This document shows positions 57,555 through 64,000 of a stretch of DNA of 64,000 nt, piece by piece (position 1 is the stretch's first letter; each line of letters begins with the position of its first letter). The notes under the pieces are model-generated. The model did no database searches. It had not been told where the DNA came from and saw only the letters and a list, made by a program, of their open reading frames with translations. A program made the position numbers and the translations under genes. Origin of the DNA: Azovibrio restrictus DSM 23866 (GTDB lineage: Bacteria; Pseudomonadota; Gammaproteobacteria; Burkholderiales; Rhodocyclaceae); contig NZ_AUCH01000004.1 in assembly GCF_000429665.1 (NCBI RefSeq), positions 62,001 through 126,000 on the forward strand, read 5' to 3'.

Positions 57555-57580
57555 CTGTAACCGATGGCGGAAAAAGGATC
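57555..57580 (-). promoter_or_regulatory. Probable ECF-type promoter P5
   Basis: Read on the minus strand: GATCC, 14 bases starting TTTTTC, then GTTACAGA. It differs from the P1-P4 form at one base of the -35 and two after GTTAC, but the spacing and T-run agree exactly with P3. It lies 63 bases before the lipoprotein start and would put the MbtH-fusion operon in the same regulon. Confidence 0.55.
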
Positions 57581-57685
57581 GCTGGAGCGGCAGATTTTGT
57601 GGCTGGCGGCAGGGAAATGCGGGGAGGCGGCCCGGGGTGGGAGGGCAAGTTGGCCGGCCTGTGGTAGTATCCGGCTCCTGGCCGC

Positions 57686-57762
57686 GGAGTGGTAGTTCAG
57701 TCGGTTAGAATACCGGCCTGTCACGCCGGGGGTCGCGGGTTCGAGTCCCGTCCACTCCGCCA
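57686..57762 (+). tRNA. tRNA-Asp (GTC)
   Basis: 77 bases with encoded CCA. Acceptor GGAGTGG/CCACTCC, anticodon loop CTGTCAC with anticodon GTC, T-loop TTCGAGT. Nearly identical to enterobacterial tRNA-Asp. Followed by ppiD. Confidence 0.97.
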
Positions 57763-57769
57763 TGCAGCG

Positions 57770-57794
57770 AAAGGCGAACCTGGTTCGCCTTTTT
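57770..57794 (+). terminator. Rho-independent terminator of tRNA-Asp
   Basis: AGGCGAAC (57772) pairs with GTTCGCCT (57783) and is followed by TTTT; it lies 7 bases after the tRNA. Confidence 0.8.
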
Positions 57795-57825
57795 CGTTTA
57801 TCCCACGAACATTGAAAATCCTGCC

Positions 57826-59700
57826 ATGTTTGACGCCGTCCGCAACAACAAACGCATCGTCCAGGTCTTCCTGCTGCTGATCACCGTGCCTTTCGCCATG
57901 TGGGGCCTGGATTCCTACATGAATGGCGACGGCGGCGCGGCCCAGGTGGCCCGGGTGGGGGATGCCAAGATCACCCTGAACCAGTTCCAGCAGGCCATGC
58001 GCGAACAGCAGGACCGGATGCGCTCCCAGTTTCCCGGGGTCGATGCCAAGCTGCTGGATTCTCCCGCCATCCGCGAGAGCGTCCTGAACGGCCTGGTGGA
58101 CCAGCAACTGCTGCTCCAGGAGGTGAACAAGCAGCGCCTGGGGGTGAGCGTGGCCGCCCTGCAGGAGATGATCGCCAACATTCCCGCTTTCCAGGAAGAC
58201 GGCAAGTTTTCCCAGAAGCGCTATGAAGAAGCCCTGAGGAGCCAGGGCATGAGCCCCGTTGGCTTTGAAGCCCAGCTGCGCCGGGACATGGCCCTGCAGG
58301 CCCTGATTGGCGCCGTGGGCGAATCCGCCTTTGTGCCCCGGACCGTGGTGGACCGGGTGGTGGCCCTGCAGGTGGAGAGCCGCCAGGTCCAGGAGTCCCT
58401 GATCTCCGCCCAGGCCCTGAAGGCCGGGGTGAAGCTGGAAGCCGGGGAACTGCAGAAGTTCTACGACGAAAACCAGGCCCGTTTCACCCTGCCCGAGCAG
58501 GTCAAGGTGGAGTACCTGGTCCTGTCCCAGAAGAATCTGGAGGCCAAGGTCAGCGATGCCGAGGTCAAGGCCTGGTACGAGGAGCATAAGGCCCAGTATG
58601 CCCTGCCCGAAGAGCGCCGGGCCAGCCACATCCTGCTGTCCACCGACAGCGGCGACAAGGCCAAGATCAAGGCCGAGGCGGAAGCCCTGCTGGCCCAGCT
58701 GCAGAAGAATCCCGGCCAGTTTGCCGAACTGGCCAAGAAGCGCTCCCAGGATCCCGGCTCTGCCGCCAAGGGGGGCGACCTGGGCTTCTTCGCCCGGGGC
58801 ATGATGGTCAAGCCTTTCGAGGATGCCGCCTTCGGCCTCAAGGAAGGGGAGCTGTCGGGTCTGGTGGAAACCGATTTCGGCTTCCACATCATCAAGGTTA
58901 CCGGCGTCAAGGCCGCCCAGCCCAAGCCCTTTGCCGAGGTCAAGGGCGAGATCGAGGCGGACCTGAAGCGCCAGAGCGCCGCCCGCCAGTTTGCCGAAGC
59001 CGCCGAGGGCTTCACCAATATGGTCTATGAACAGTCCGACAGCCTGAAGCCTGCGGCCGAGCACTACAAGCTGAGCCTGCAGCAGTCCGGCTGGCTGACC
59101 CGCCAGGGCGGTGCGGCTGCCGGGGTGCTCAACCATCCCAAGCTGATGGAGGCCCTGTTCAGCGACGAGGTGATCAAGAACGGCCGCAACACCGCCGCCC
59201 TGGAAGTCAGTCCCGGCACCCTGGTGGCGGCCCGCCTGCTGGAACACAAGCCTTCCACCCTGCGCCCCTTCGATGCCGTCAAGGCGGAGATCGAGAATCA
59301 GCTGAAAGAAGCCAAGGCCATGCGTGCCGCTGTGGAGCAGGGCGAGGGCAAGCTGGCGGCCCTGAAGTCGGGCAAGCAGGAAGGCGTCAGCTGGGGCGGT
59401 AGCCAGAATGTTTCCCGCATGGCCCCCGGCAAGCTGGACAGCCCGGCCCTGGCCGCCGTGTTCCAGGTGGATGCCGGCAAGCTACCGGGCTTCGCCGGGG
59501 TGGAACTGCCGGGAGTGGGCTACGCCCTCTACAAGGTGAACAAGGTGGAGGCCGGCCAGGTGGACCCGGCCCTGGCCCAGGCCCTGGGGCAGCAGCTCTC
59601 CAGCATCGCCGCCCGGGCCCAGGTGGAGGCCTACATGGCCTCCCTGCGCCAGCGCTACAAGGTGGAAATCAACAAGGCGGCCCTGGCCACCAAGGAGTAA
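57826..59700 (+). CDS. ppiD: Peptidyl-prolyl cis-trans isomerase / folding chaperone PpiD
   Basis: 624 residues, inner-membrane anchored by one N-terminal helix (VQVFLLLITVPFAMWGLDSY) with the rest in the periplasm. A SurA-like N-terminal chaperone region is followed by a parvulin domain (about 255-360: PEERRASHILLSTDSG, GDLGFFARGMMVKPFEDAAF, TDFGFHIIKV) and a long C-terminal chaperone part. It helps newly translocated proteins fold. Alone between tRNA-Asp and a shared terminator. Confidence 0.95.
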   Translation: MFDAVRNNKRIVQVFLLLITVPFAMWGLDSYMNGDGGAAQVARVGDAKITLNQFQQAMREQQDRMRSQFPGVDAKLLDSPAIRESVLNGLVDQQLLLQEVNKQRLGVSVAALQEMIANIPAFQEDGKFSQKRYEEALRSQGMSPVGFEAQLRRDMALQALIGAVGESAFVPRTVVDRVVALQVESRQVQESLISAQALKAGVKLEAGELQKFYDENQARFTLPEQVKVEYLVLSQKNLEAKVSDAEVKAWYEEHKAQYALPEERRASHILLSTDSGDKAKIKAEAEALLAQLQKNPGQFAELAKKRSQDPGSAAKGGDLGFFARGMMVKPFEDAAFGLKEGELSGLVETDFGFHIIKVTGVKAAQPKPFAEVKGEIEADLKRQSAARQFAEAAEGFTNMVYEQSDSLKPAAEHYKLSLQQSGWLTRQGGAAAGVLNHPKLMEALFSDEVIKNGRNTAALEVSPGTLVAARLLEHKPSTLRPFDAVKAEIENQLKEAKAMRAAVEQGEGKLAALKSGKQEGVSWGGSQNVSRMAPGKLDSPALAAVFQVDAGKLPGFAGVELPGVGYALYKVNKVEAGQVDPALAQALGQQLSSIAARAQVEAYMASLRQRYKVEINKAALATKE

Positions 59701-59746
59701 GCGACTTCCCCACCCCTGCCGTCGCCAAGACGGCGGGGCGAAAAAA

Positions 59747-59770
59747 AGCCGACCCGAGGGTCGGCTTTTT
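59747..59770. terminator. Bidirectional terminator between ppiD and fabI
   Basis: AGCCGACCC (59747) and GGGTCGGCT (59758) with A7 on the left and T5 on the right, so it works for both convergent genes. Confidence 0.85.
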
Positions 59771-59790
59771 GCTGGGCCCGGGGGCCGGGA

Positions 59791-60588
59791 TCAGGCGGGC
59801 AGGGGGTCGGCGTTGCCCAGGGCCGTGGAGTGCATGCCGCCATCCACGTAGAGGATTTCGCCGGTGATGCCGCTGGCCAGATCGGAAAGCATGAAGGCCG
59901 CAGCGTTACCCACTTCGTCGATGGTGACGTTGCGGCGCAGGGGCGCGTTATGGGAGTTGTAGGCCAGCAGCTTGCTGAAGTTGCCGATGCCGGAAGCCGC
60001 CAGGGTCTTGATGGGACCGGCGGAGATGGAATTGGCGCGGATACCCTGGGGCCCCAGGCAGAAAGCCAGGTAGCGGGTGGCTGCTTCGAGGCTGGCCTTG
60101 GCCAGACCCATGGTGTTGTAGTTGGGCATGGTGCGCTCGGCGCCCAGGTAGGAAAGGGCCAGCAGGGCGGCATTGCGGCCCAGCATCATGGGGCGGGCGG
60201 CCTTGGCCAGGGCCGGGTAGCTGTAGGAGGAAATTTCGTGGGCGATACGGAAGGCGTCCCGGTTGATGCCTTCGAGGAAATCCCCTTCGATGGCTTCCGC
60301 GGGGGCGTAGGCGATGGAATGCACCAGGCCGTCCAGGCCGTCCCAGTTCTTTCCCAGGGTTTCGAACAGGGCGGTGATCTGCTCGTCGCTGGCCACATCG
60401 CAGGGCAGGACCAGGTCGCTGCCGAACTCGTTGGCGAACTTGCGCACCCGCTCTTCGAAACGTTCATTCTGGAAAGTGAAGGCCAGTTGGGCACCTTCCC
60501 GGTGGCATGCCTTGGCAATGCCATAGGCGATGGAATGCTTGGAAAGCACCCCGGTGATCAGTATTTTTTTGTCGGCGAGAAAGCCCAT
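59791..60588 (-). CDS. fabI: Enoyl-ACP reductase (NADH)
   Basis: Last reduction step of the fatty-acid elongation cycle. 265 residues. NAD-binding motif ITGVLSKHSIAYGIA; catalytic Tyr147 and Tyr157 and Lys164 in ALSYLGAERTMPNYNTMGLA plus KASLE. The residue matching E. coli Gly93 is Ala (SIAYAP instead of SIGFAP); Val or Ser there causes triclosan resistance in E. coli. The open frame extends far upstream, but MGFLADKKILITG is the family start. Confidence 0.97.
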   Translation of the reverse strand: MGFLADKKILITGVLSKHSIAYGIAKACHREGAQLAFTFQNERFEERVRKFANEFGSDLVLPCDVASDEQITALFETLGKNWDGLDGLVHSIAYAPAEAIEGDFLEGINRDAFRIAHEISSYSYPALAKAARPMMLGRNAALLALSYLGAERTMPNYNTMGLAKASLEAATRYLAFCLGPQGIRANSISAGPIKTLAASGIGNFSKLLAYNSHNAPLRRNVTIDEVGNAAAFMLSDLASGITGEILYVDGGMHSTALGNADPLPA

Positions 60589-60969
60589 ATGTAACTCCCT
60601 GTCAGGACGAACCGGCGGATTATAGCGGAATCGGAATGCTATGCTGCGCTGCAAGGAAACTCTTTCCCCATTGCCTGCCGCCGGGGCCGTCCGAGGCGGG
60701 GTTCGGCCTCTGGTCCAATTCTGTCGGGCTTGATAAAGTGTAAAAGATTGTGAGAATCGATCTTGAATGGCGGTTTTGTTCGGCTTAATTCGGTCCGGGA
60801 CAAAAAATCCGGGAACGGGGGCCTTGGCCCGGGCCGTTGCGGTGTCGGGAAAGTGCCCCCCGGCACCGGCCGGATGCCAGGGCCGGAGCGCTTTTCCGGC
60901 AGCCGGCCGGGCCCTTGCCGGGGCCGGGATCGTCATTGTCAATCTGTCATTTCTTGAACGGGATCAACC
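60589..60969. other. Divergent intergenic region fabI / mdtA
   Basis: 381 bases without a convincing gene, holding the two divergent promoters. On the plus strand TTGATA (60730-60735) with GAGAAT 16 bases later is the best sigma70-like pair, but the -10 is weak. No strong repeats or hairpins were seen. Confidence 0.5.
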
Positions 60970-62181
60970 ATGTTTCGCCTTGCCTCCAAACGGCTTGTCT
61001 TGATTTTTGCCGGCCTGATCGGGATTTCTGCGCTAGGAGCCGCCTGGTATCTTTTCCAGGGGGAAACGGCCCCGGCTTCGGCCGGGAAGCATGGAGGCCC
61101 CTGGGCCGGGCCGGTGCCCGTGCAGACCGTGAAGGCCCAGAAGGGGGAGCTGCAACTGCGCCTGCGGGCCATCGGTACGGTAACGCCCCTGGCCGCCGTG
61201 ACCTTGAAGAGCCGGGTGGATGGGGAACTGCTGCGGCGCAGCTTCAAGGACGGCCAGTTCGTGCATAAAGGTGAGCTGCTGATGGAAATCGACCCGGCCC
61301 CCTACCGGGTCAAGCTGGATCAGGCCGAAGGCCAGCAGCAGCAGAACCTGGCCCAGCTGCGTAACGCCGAGACCGAGCTGGCCCGCTACCGTAAGCTTTT
61401 CGAGCAGGATTCCATTGCCCGCCAGCAGGTGGAAGCCCAGGAAGCCCTGGTGAACCAGCTCAAGGGCACCTTGAAAAGTGACAAGGCCCAGGTGGACGAG
61501 GCCCGCCTGCAGCTGGGCTGGACCCGTGTCGAGGCCCCCATTTCCGGCCGGGTGGGGCTGAGCCGGGTGGACCCGGGCAATCTGGTGAGCAGCGGGGACG
61601 CCGAGGGCCTGCTGAGCATCACCCAGGTGAAACCCATTGCCGTGATCTTCACCATTCCCGAGCAGGAGCTCGCCCTGGTGCGGGAGGAAATGGCCGCCGG
61701 CCGCCGCCTCACCGTGGAAGCCCACGACCGGGAAGACCGCCGCCTGCTGGCTGCGGGTTTTCTGCTCACCCACGACAACCAGATCGACACCGCCACCGGC
61801 ACCGTGCGCCTCAAGGCGGAATTCGCCAACGAGGACGAGGCCCTGTTCCCCAACCAGTTCGTAAACACCCGCCTGCTGGTGCGCACCCTGAAGGACGTGG
61901 TGACCGTCCCCGCCGACGCGGTGCAGCACGGCAACAAGGGCACCTATGTGTATGTGGTCCAGGACGGCAAGGCCAGCATCCGCCAGGTGCGTCTGGGCGC
62001 TTCGGACGGCAGCCGGGTGGTGGTGGAGGAAGGCCTCCAGGGGGGCGAGCCCGTGGTCCTGGAAGGGCTGGACCGGCTGCGCGAGGGCAAGGAGGTGATC
62101 CTGCTGGAAGATGGGGACAAGCCGGCCACCCAGCCCGCCGCCAAACCGGCGAGCCAGGGCAGGCCGGGCCGGGGCGGCTAG
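60970..62181 (+). CDS. mdtA: RND efflux periplasmic adaptor (MdtA-like)
   Basis: 403 residues. An N-terminal membrane anchor/signal is followed by the lipoyl domain (AVTLKSRVDGELLRRSFKDG, GELLMEIDP), a helical hairpin (about 115-175), the barrel domain (VEAPISGRVGLSRVDPGNLV) and a Pro/Ala-rich tail. It links the MdtBC-type pump to an outer-membrane channel; no TolC gene follows within the window. The pump gene begins 4 bases after its stop. Confidence 0.92.
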   Translation: MFRLASKRLVLIFAGLIGISALGAAWYLFQGETAPASAGKHGGPWAGPVPVQTVKAQKGELQLRLRAIGTVTPLAAVTLKSRVDGELLRRSFKDGQFVHKGELLMEIDPAPYRVKLDQAEGQQQQNLAQLRNAETELARYRKLFEQDSIARQQVEAQEALVNQLKGTLKSDKAQVDEARLQLGWTRVEAPISGRVGLSRVDPGNLVSSGDAEGLLSITQVKPIAVIFTIPEQELALVREEMAAGRRLTVEAHDREDRRLLAAGFLLTHDNQIDTATGTVRLKAEFANEDEALFPNQFVNTRLLVRTLKDVVTVPADAVQHGNKGTYVYVVQDGKASIRQVRLGASDGSRVVVEEGLQGGEPVVLEGLDRLREGKEVILLEDGDKPATQPAAKPASQGRPGRGG

Positions 62182-62185
62182 TTTC

Positions 62186-64000
62186 ATGAACATCTCCCGC
62201 CCCTTCATCACCCGGCCGGTGGCCACCACCCTGCTGATGCTGGCCATGCTGGTGGCCGGGCTGCTGGCCTGGCGGCTGCTGCCGGTGGCGGCCCTGCCCC
62301 AGGTGGATTACCCCATCATCCAGGTGTTCACCTTCCAGCCCGGGGCCGGGCCCGAGGTCACGGCGCGCACCATCACCGCGCCTCTGGAACGCCGCCTGGG
62401 CCAGATTCCCGGCCTGAAGCAGATGCACTCCAGCAGCTCCGGCGGCGCTTCGGTGATCACCCTGCAGTTCGCCCTGAGCGTGGACCTGGGGGTGGCTGAG
62501 CAGGAGGTCCAGGCCGCCATCAACACCGCCTCCAGCCTGCTGCCCAACGATCTGCCGACCCCGCCCATCTACCGCAAGGTGAATCCCGCCGACGCGCCCA
62601 TCCTGACCCTGGCGGTCTCCTCGGCGGGCCTGCCCCTGCCCCGGGTCCATGACCTGGTGGACACCCGCATGGCCCAGAAGCTGGCCCAGCTTCCCGGGGT
62701 GGGCATGGTCAGCCTGGCGGGCGGCCAGCGTCCGGCCATCCGGGTGCAGATCAATCCCCAGGCCCTGGCCGCCCATGGCCTGAGCCTGGAGGAAGTGCGC
62801 AGCGCCATTGCCGCCGCCAACTCCAGCCAGCCCAAGGGCAGCCTGGACGGCCCCTACCGCTTCGTGATGGTGGAGGCCAACGACCAGATCAAGTCGGTGC
62901 CCGAATACGAGCGCCTGGTGGTGAGCTGGAAGAACGGCGCCCCCCTGCGCCTGGGCGACATTGCCCGGATTGAGGAAGGCACCGAGGACCGTTTCCAGGC
63001 GGCCTGGGCCGGATACTGCCAGGGCGGGCAGGGGAGCACGGGGGCCTGTGCCACCCCGGTGCAGGTGCCCGCCGTGCTGGTGAACATCCAGCGTCAGCCG
63101 GGCGCCAACGTCATCGAGGTGGCTGACCGGGTGCGCCAGCTGCTGCCCCAGCTGACGGCCACCCTGCCGGCGGCGGTGGATGTGACGGTGCTCACCGACC
63201 GCACCCTTTCCATCCGCGCCTCGGTGCGGGACGTGCAGAAGGAGCTGGTGTTCGCCGTGCTGCTGGTGGTGCTGGTGACCTTCCTGTTCCTGCGCCGGGC
63301 CGCCGCCACCCTGATTCCCTCGGTGGCCGTGCCCCTGTCCCTGGTGGGCACTTTCGGGGTCATGTACCTGGCGGGTTTCTCGGTGAACAACCTGTCCCTG
63401 ATGGCCCTCACCATCGCCACCGGCTTCGTGGTCGATGACGCCATCGTGATGCTGGAGAACATCGCCCGGCACCGGGAGGCCGGGGCCTCACCGCTGCAGG
63501 CGGCCCTGCGGGGGGCGGCGGAAATCGGTTTCACCCTGGTGTCCCTGACGGTTTCCCTGATCGCGGTGCTGATTCCCCTGCTGTTCATGGGGGACGTGGT
63601 GGGTCGCCTGTTCCACGAATTCGCCGTGACTCTGGCCGTGGCCATCCTCATCTCCCTGCTGGTCTCCCTCACCCTGACCCCGATGATGGCGGCGCGCATG
63701 CTGGATCAGCCTCCGGCCCAGGGGGAGCAGGGCGGTTTCCTGGACGGCATCATCGGCCGCTACGGCCGCTGGCTGGACTGGGTGCTGGAGCACCAGACCG
63801 CCACCCTGCTGGTGACCCTGGCCACCCTGGTGCTCACGGGCCTGCTCTACGTAACCGTGCCCAAGGGCTTTTTCCCGGTCCAGGACAGCGGCGTCATCCA
63901 GGTGGTCACCGAGGCGCCCCAGTCCATTTCCTTCGCCGCCATGGCCGAGCGCCAGCAGGCCCTGGTGGGGGTGGCCCTGGAGGACCCGGACGTACAGAGC
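62186..64000 (+). CDS. mdtB: RND multidrug pump inner-membrane protein, MdtB-like (3' truncated)
   Basis: The ATG at 62186 opens a frame that runs off the window; 605 residues are visible of about 1030-1040. MNISRPFITRPVATTLLMLA is the classic MdtB start, and FVVDDAIVMLENI carries the proton-relay aspartates of TM4. A 15-residue insertion with two cysteines (AGYCQGGQGSTGACAT) occurs in the periplasmic porter domain at about residues 271-286. Pumps drugs or bile-salt-like compounds by proton antiport. Confidence 0.93.
   Translation, partial: MNISRPFITRPVATTLLMLAMLVAGLLAWRLLPVAALPQVDYPIIQVFTFQPGAGPEVTARTITAPLERRLGQIPGLKQMHSSSSGGASVITLQFALSVDLGVAEQEVQAAINTASSLLPNDLPTPPIYRKVNPADAPILTLAVSSAGLPLPRVHDLVDTRMAQKLAQLPGVGMVSLAGGQRPAIRVQINPQALAAHGLSLEEVRSAIAAANSSQPKGSLDGPYRFVMVEANDQIKSVPEYERLVVSWKNGAPLRLGDIARIEEGTEDRFQAAWAGYCQGGQGSTGACATPVQVPAVLVNIQRQPGANVIEVADRVRQLLPQLTATLPAAVDVTVLTDRTLSIRASVRDVQKELVFAVLLVVLVTFLFLRRAAATLIPSVAVPLSLVGTFGVMYLAGFSVNNLSLMALTIATGFVVDDAIVMLENIARHREAGASPLQAALRGAAEIGFTLVSLTVSLIAVLIPLLFMGDVVGRLFHEFAVTLAVAILISLLVSLTLTPMMAARMLDQPPAQGEQGGFLDGIIGRYGRWLDWVLEHQTATLLVTLATLVLTGLLYVTVPKGFFPVQDSGVIQVVTEAPQSISFAAMAERQQALVGVALEDPDVQS

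Noticed and set aside
1..64000. CRISPR arrays, rRNA genes, insertion sequences
   Set aside because: No regularly spaced repeats, rRNA sequence, transposase frames or terminal inverted repeats were seen.

Overview
The window is GC-rich chromosomal DNA from a betaproteobacterium. The gene content and order (pheT-ihfA-merR followed by tRNA genes, ppiD beside tRNA-Asp, fabI, parE-parC) and the protein sequences suggest the Rhodocyclales, for example an Azospira/Dechlorosoma relative. The genus is an inference from familiarity, not from a search. The window opens inside pheT and closes inside an RND pump gene.

Region by region. (1) 1-8.7 kb is core genome: pheT, ihfA, a MerR regulator, two identical tRNA-Arg(ACG) genes, a LysR/TSUP divergent pair, a degenerate GGDEF protein, creA, a GDSL esterase, an HU gene and an SOS-controlled dinB. 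(2) 8.7-11.2 kb is a lower-GC accessory patch with a possible frameshifted gene, a Rieske-like protein that has lost every cluster ligand, and a HEPN-like protein. (3) 11.2-23.8 kb holds parC/parE, a chemoreceptor with a two-component system, a three-repeat DxDxDG protein, glmS and a nucleotide-sugar epimerase. (4) 23.8-53.2 kb is the centre of interest. It has a BTAD/AAA regulator divergent from an ECF sigma factor, a type 2 lanthionine synthetase (LanM), about ten peptides with long Nif11-like or nitrile-hydratase-like leaders, a GNAT protein, and an NHLM-type export set (TolC, HlyD, peptidase-ABC and a second ABC). An overlapping train follows: two periplasmic binding proteins, a DAACS-type transporter, an aspartate racemase, a CDF-like protein and a SpoIIE/STAS partner-switching module. 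(5) 53.2-57.5 kb has a methyltransferase, an ATPase/TOPRIM pair that looks like a defence module, and a three-gene operon encoding a double-glycine leader fused to an MbtH domain. (6) 57.6-64 kb is core again: tRNA-Asp, ppiD, fabI and mdtA-mdtB.

How the central locus seems to work. Four sites of the form GAACC-N14-GTTACYCA precede the transcription units of the peptide locus, and a near match precedes the MbtH-fusion operon 20 kb away. This is the pattern of a single ECF-sigma regulon, most simply that of the sigma factor encoded at 27690. The LanM carries the three-cysteine CCG zinc motif known from the promiscuous ProcM group, yet only two or three of the putative cores contain cysteine. 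Several leaders are instead joined to whole protein domains (RebB, a RhiA-like domain, MbtH). The system may therefore be a leader-directed secretion platform for a mixed cargo of modified peptides and small proteins. That last statement is inference.
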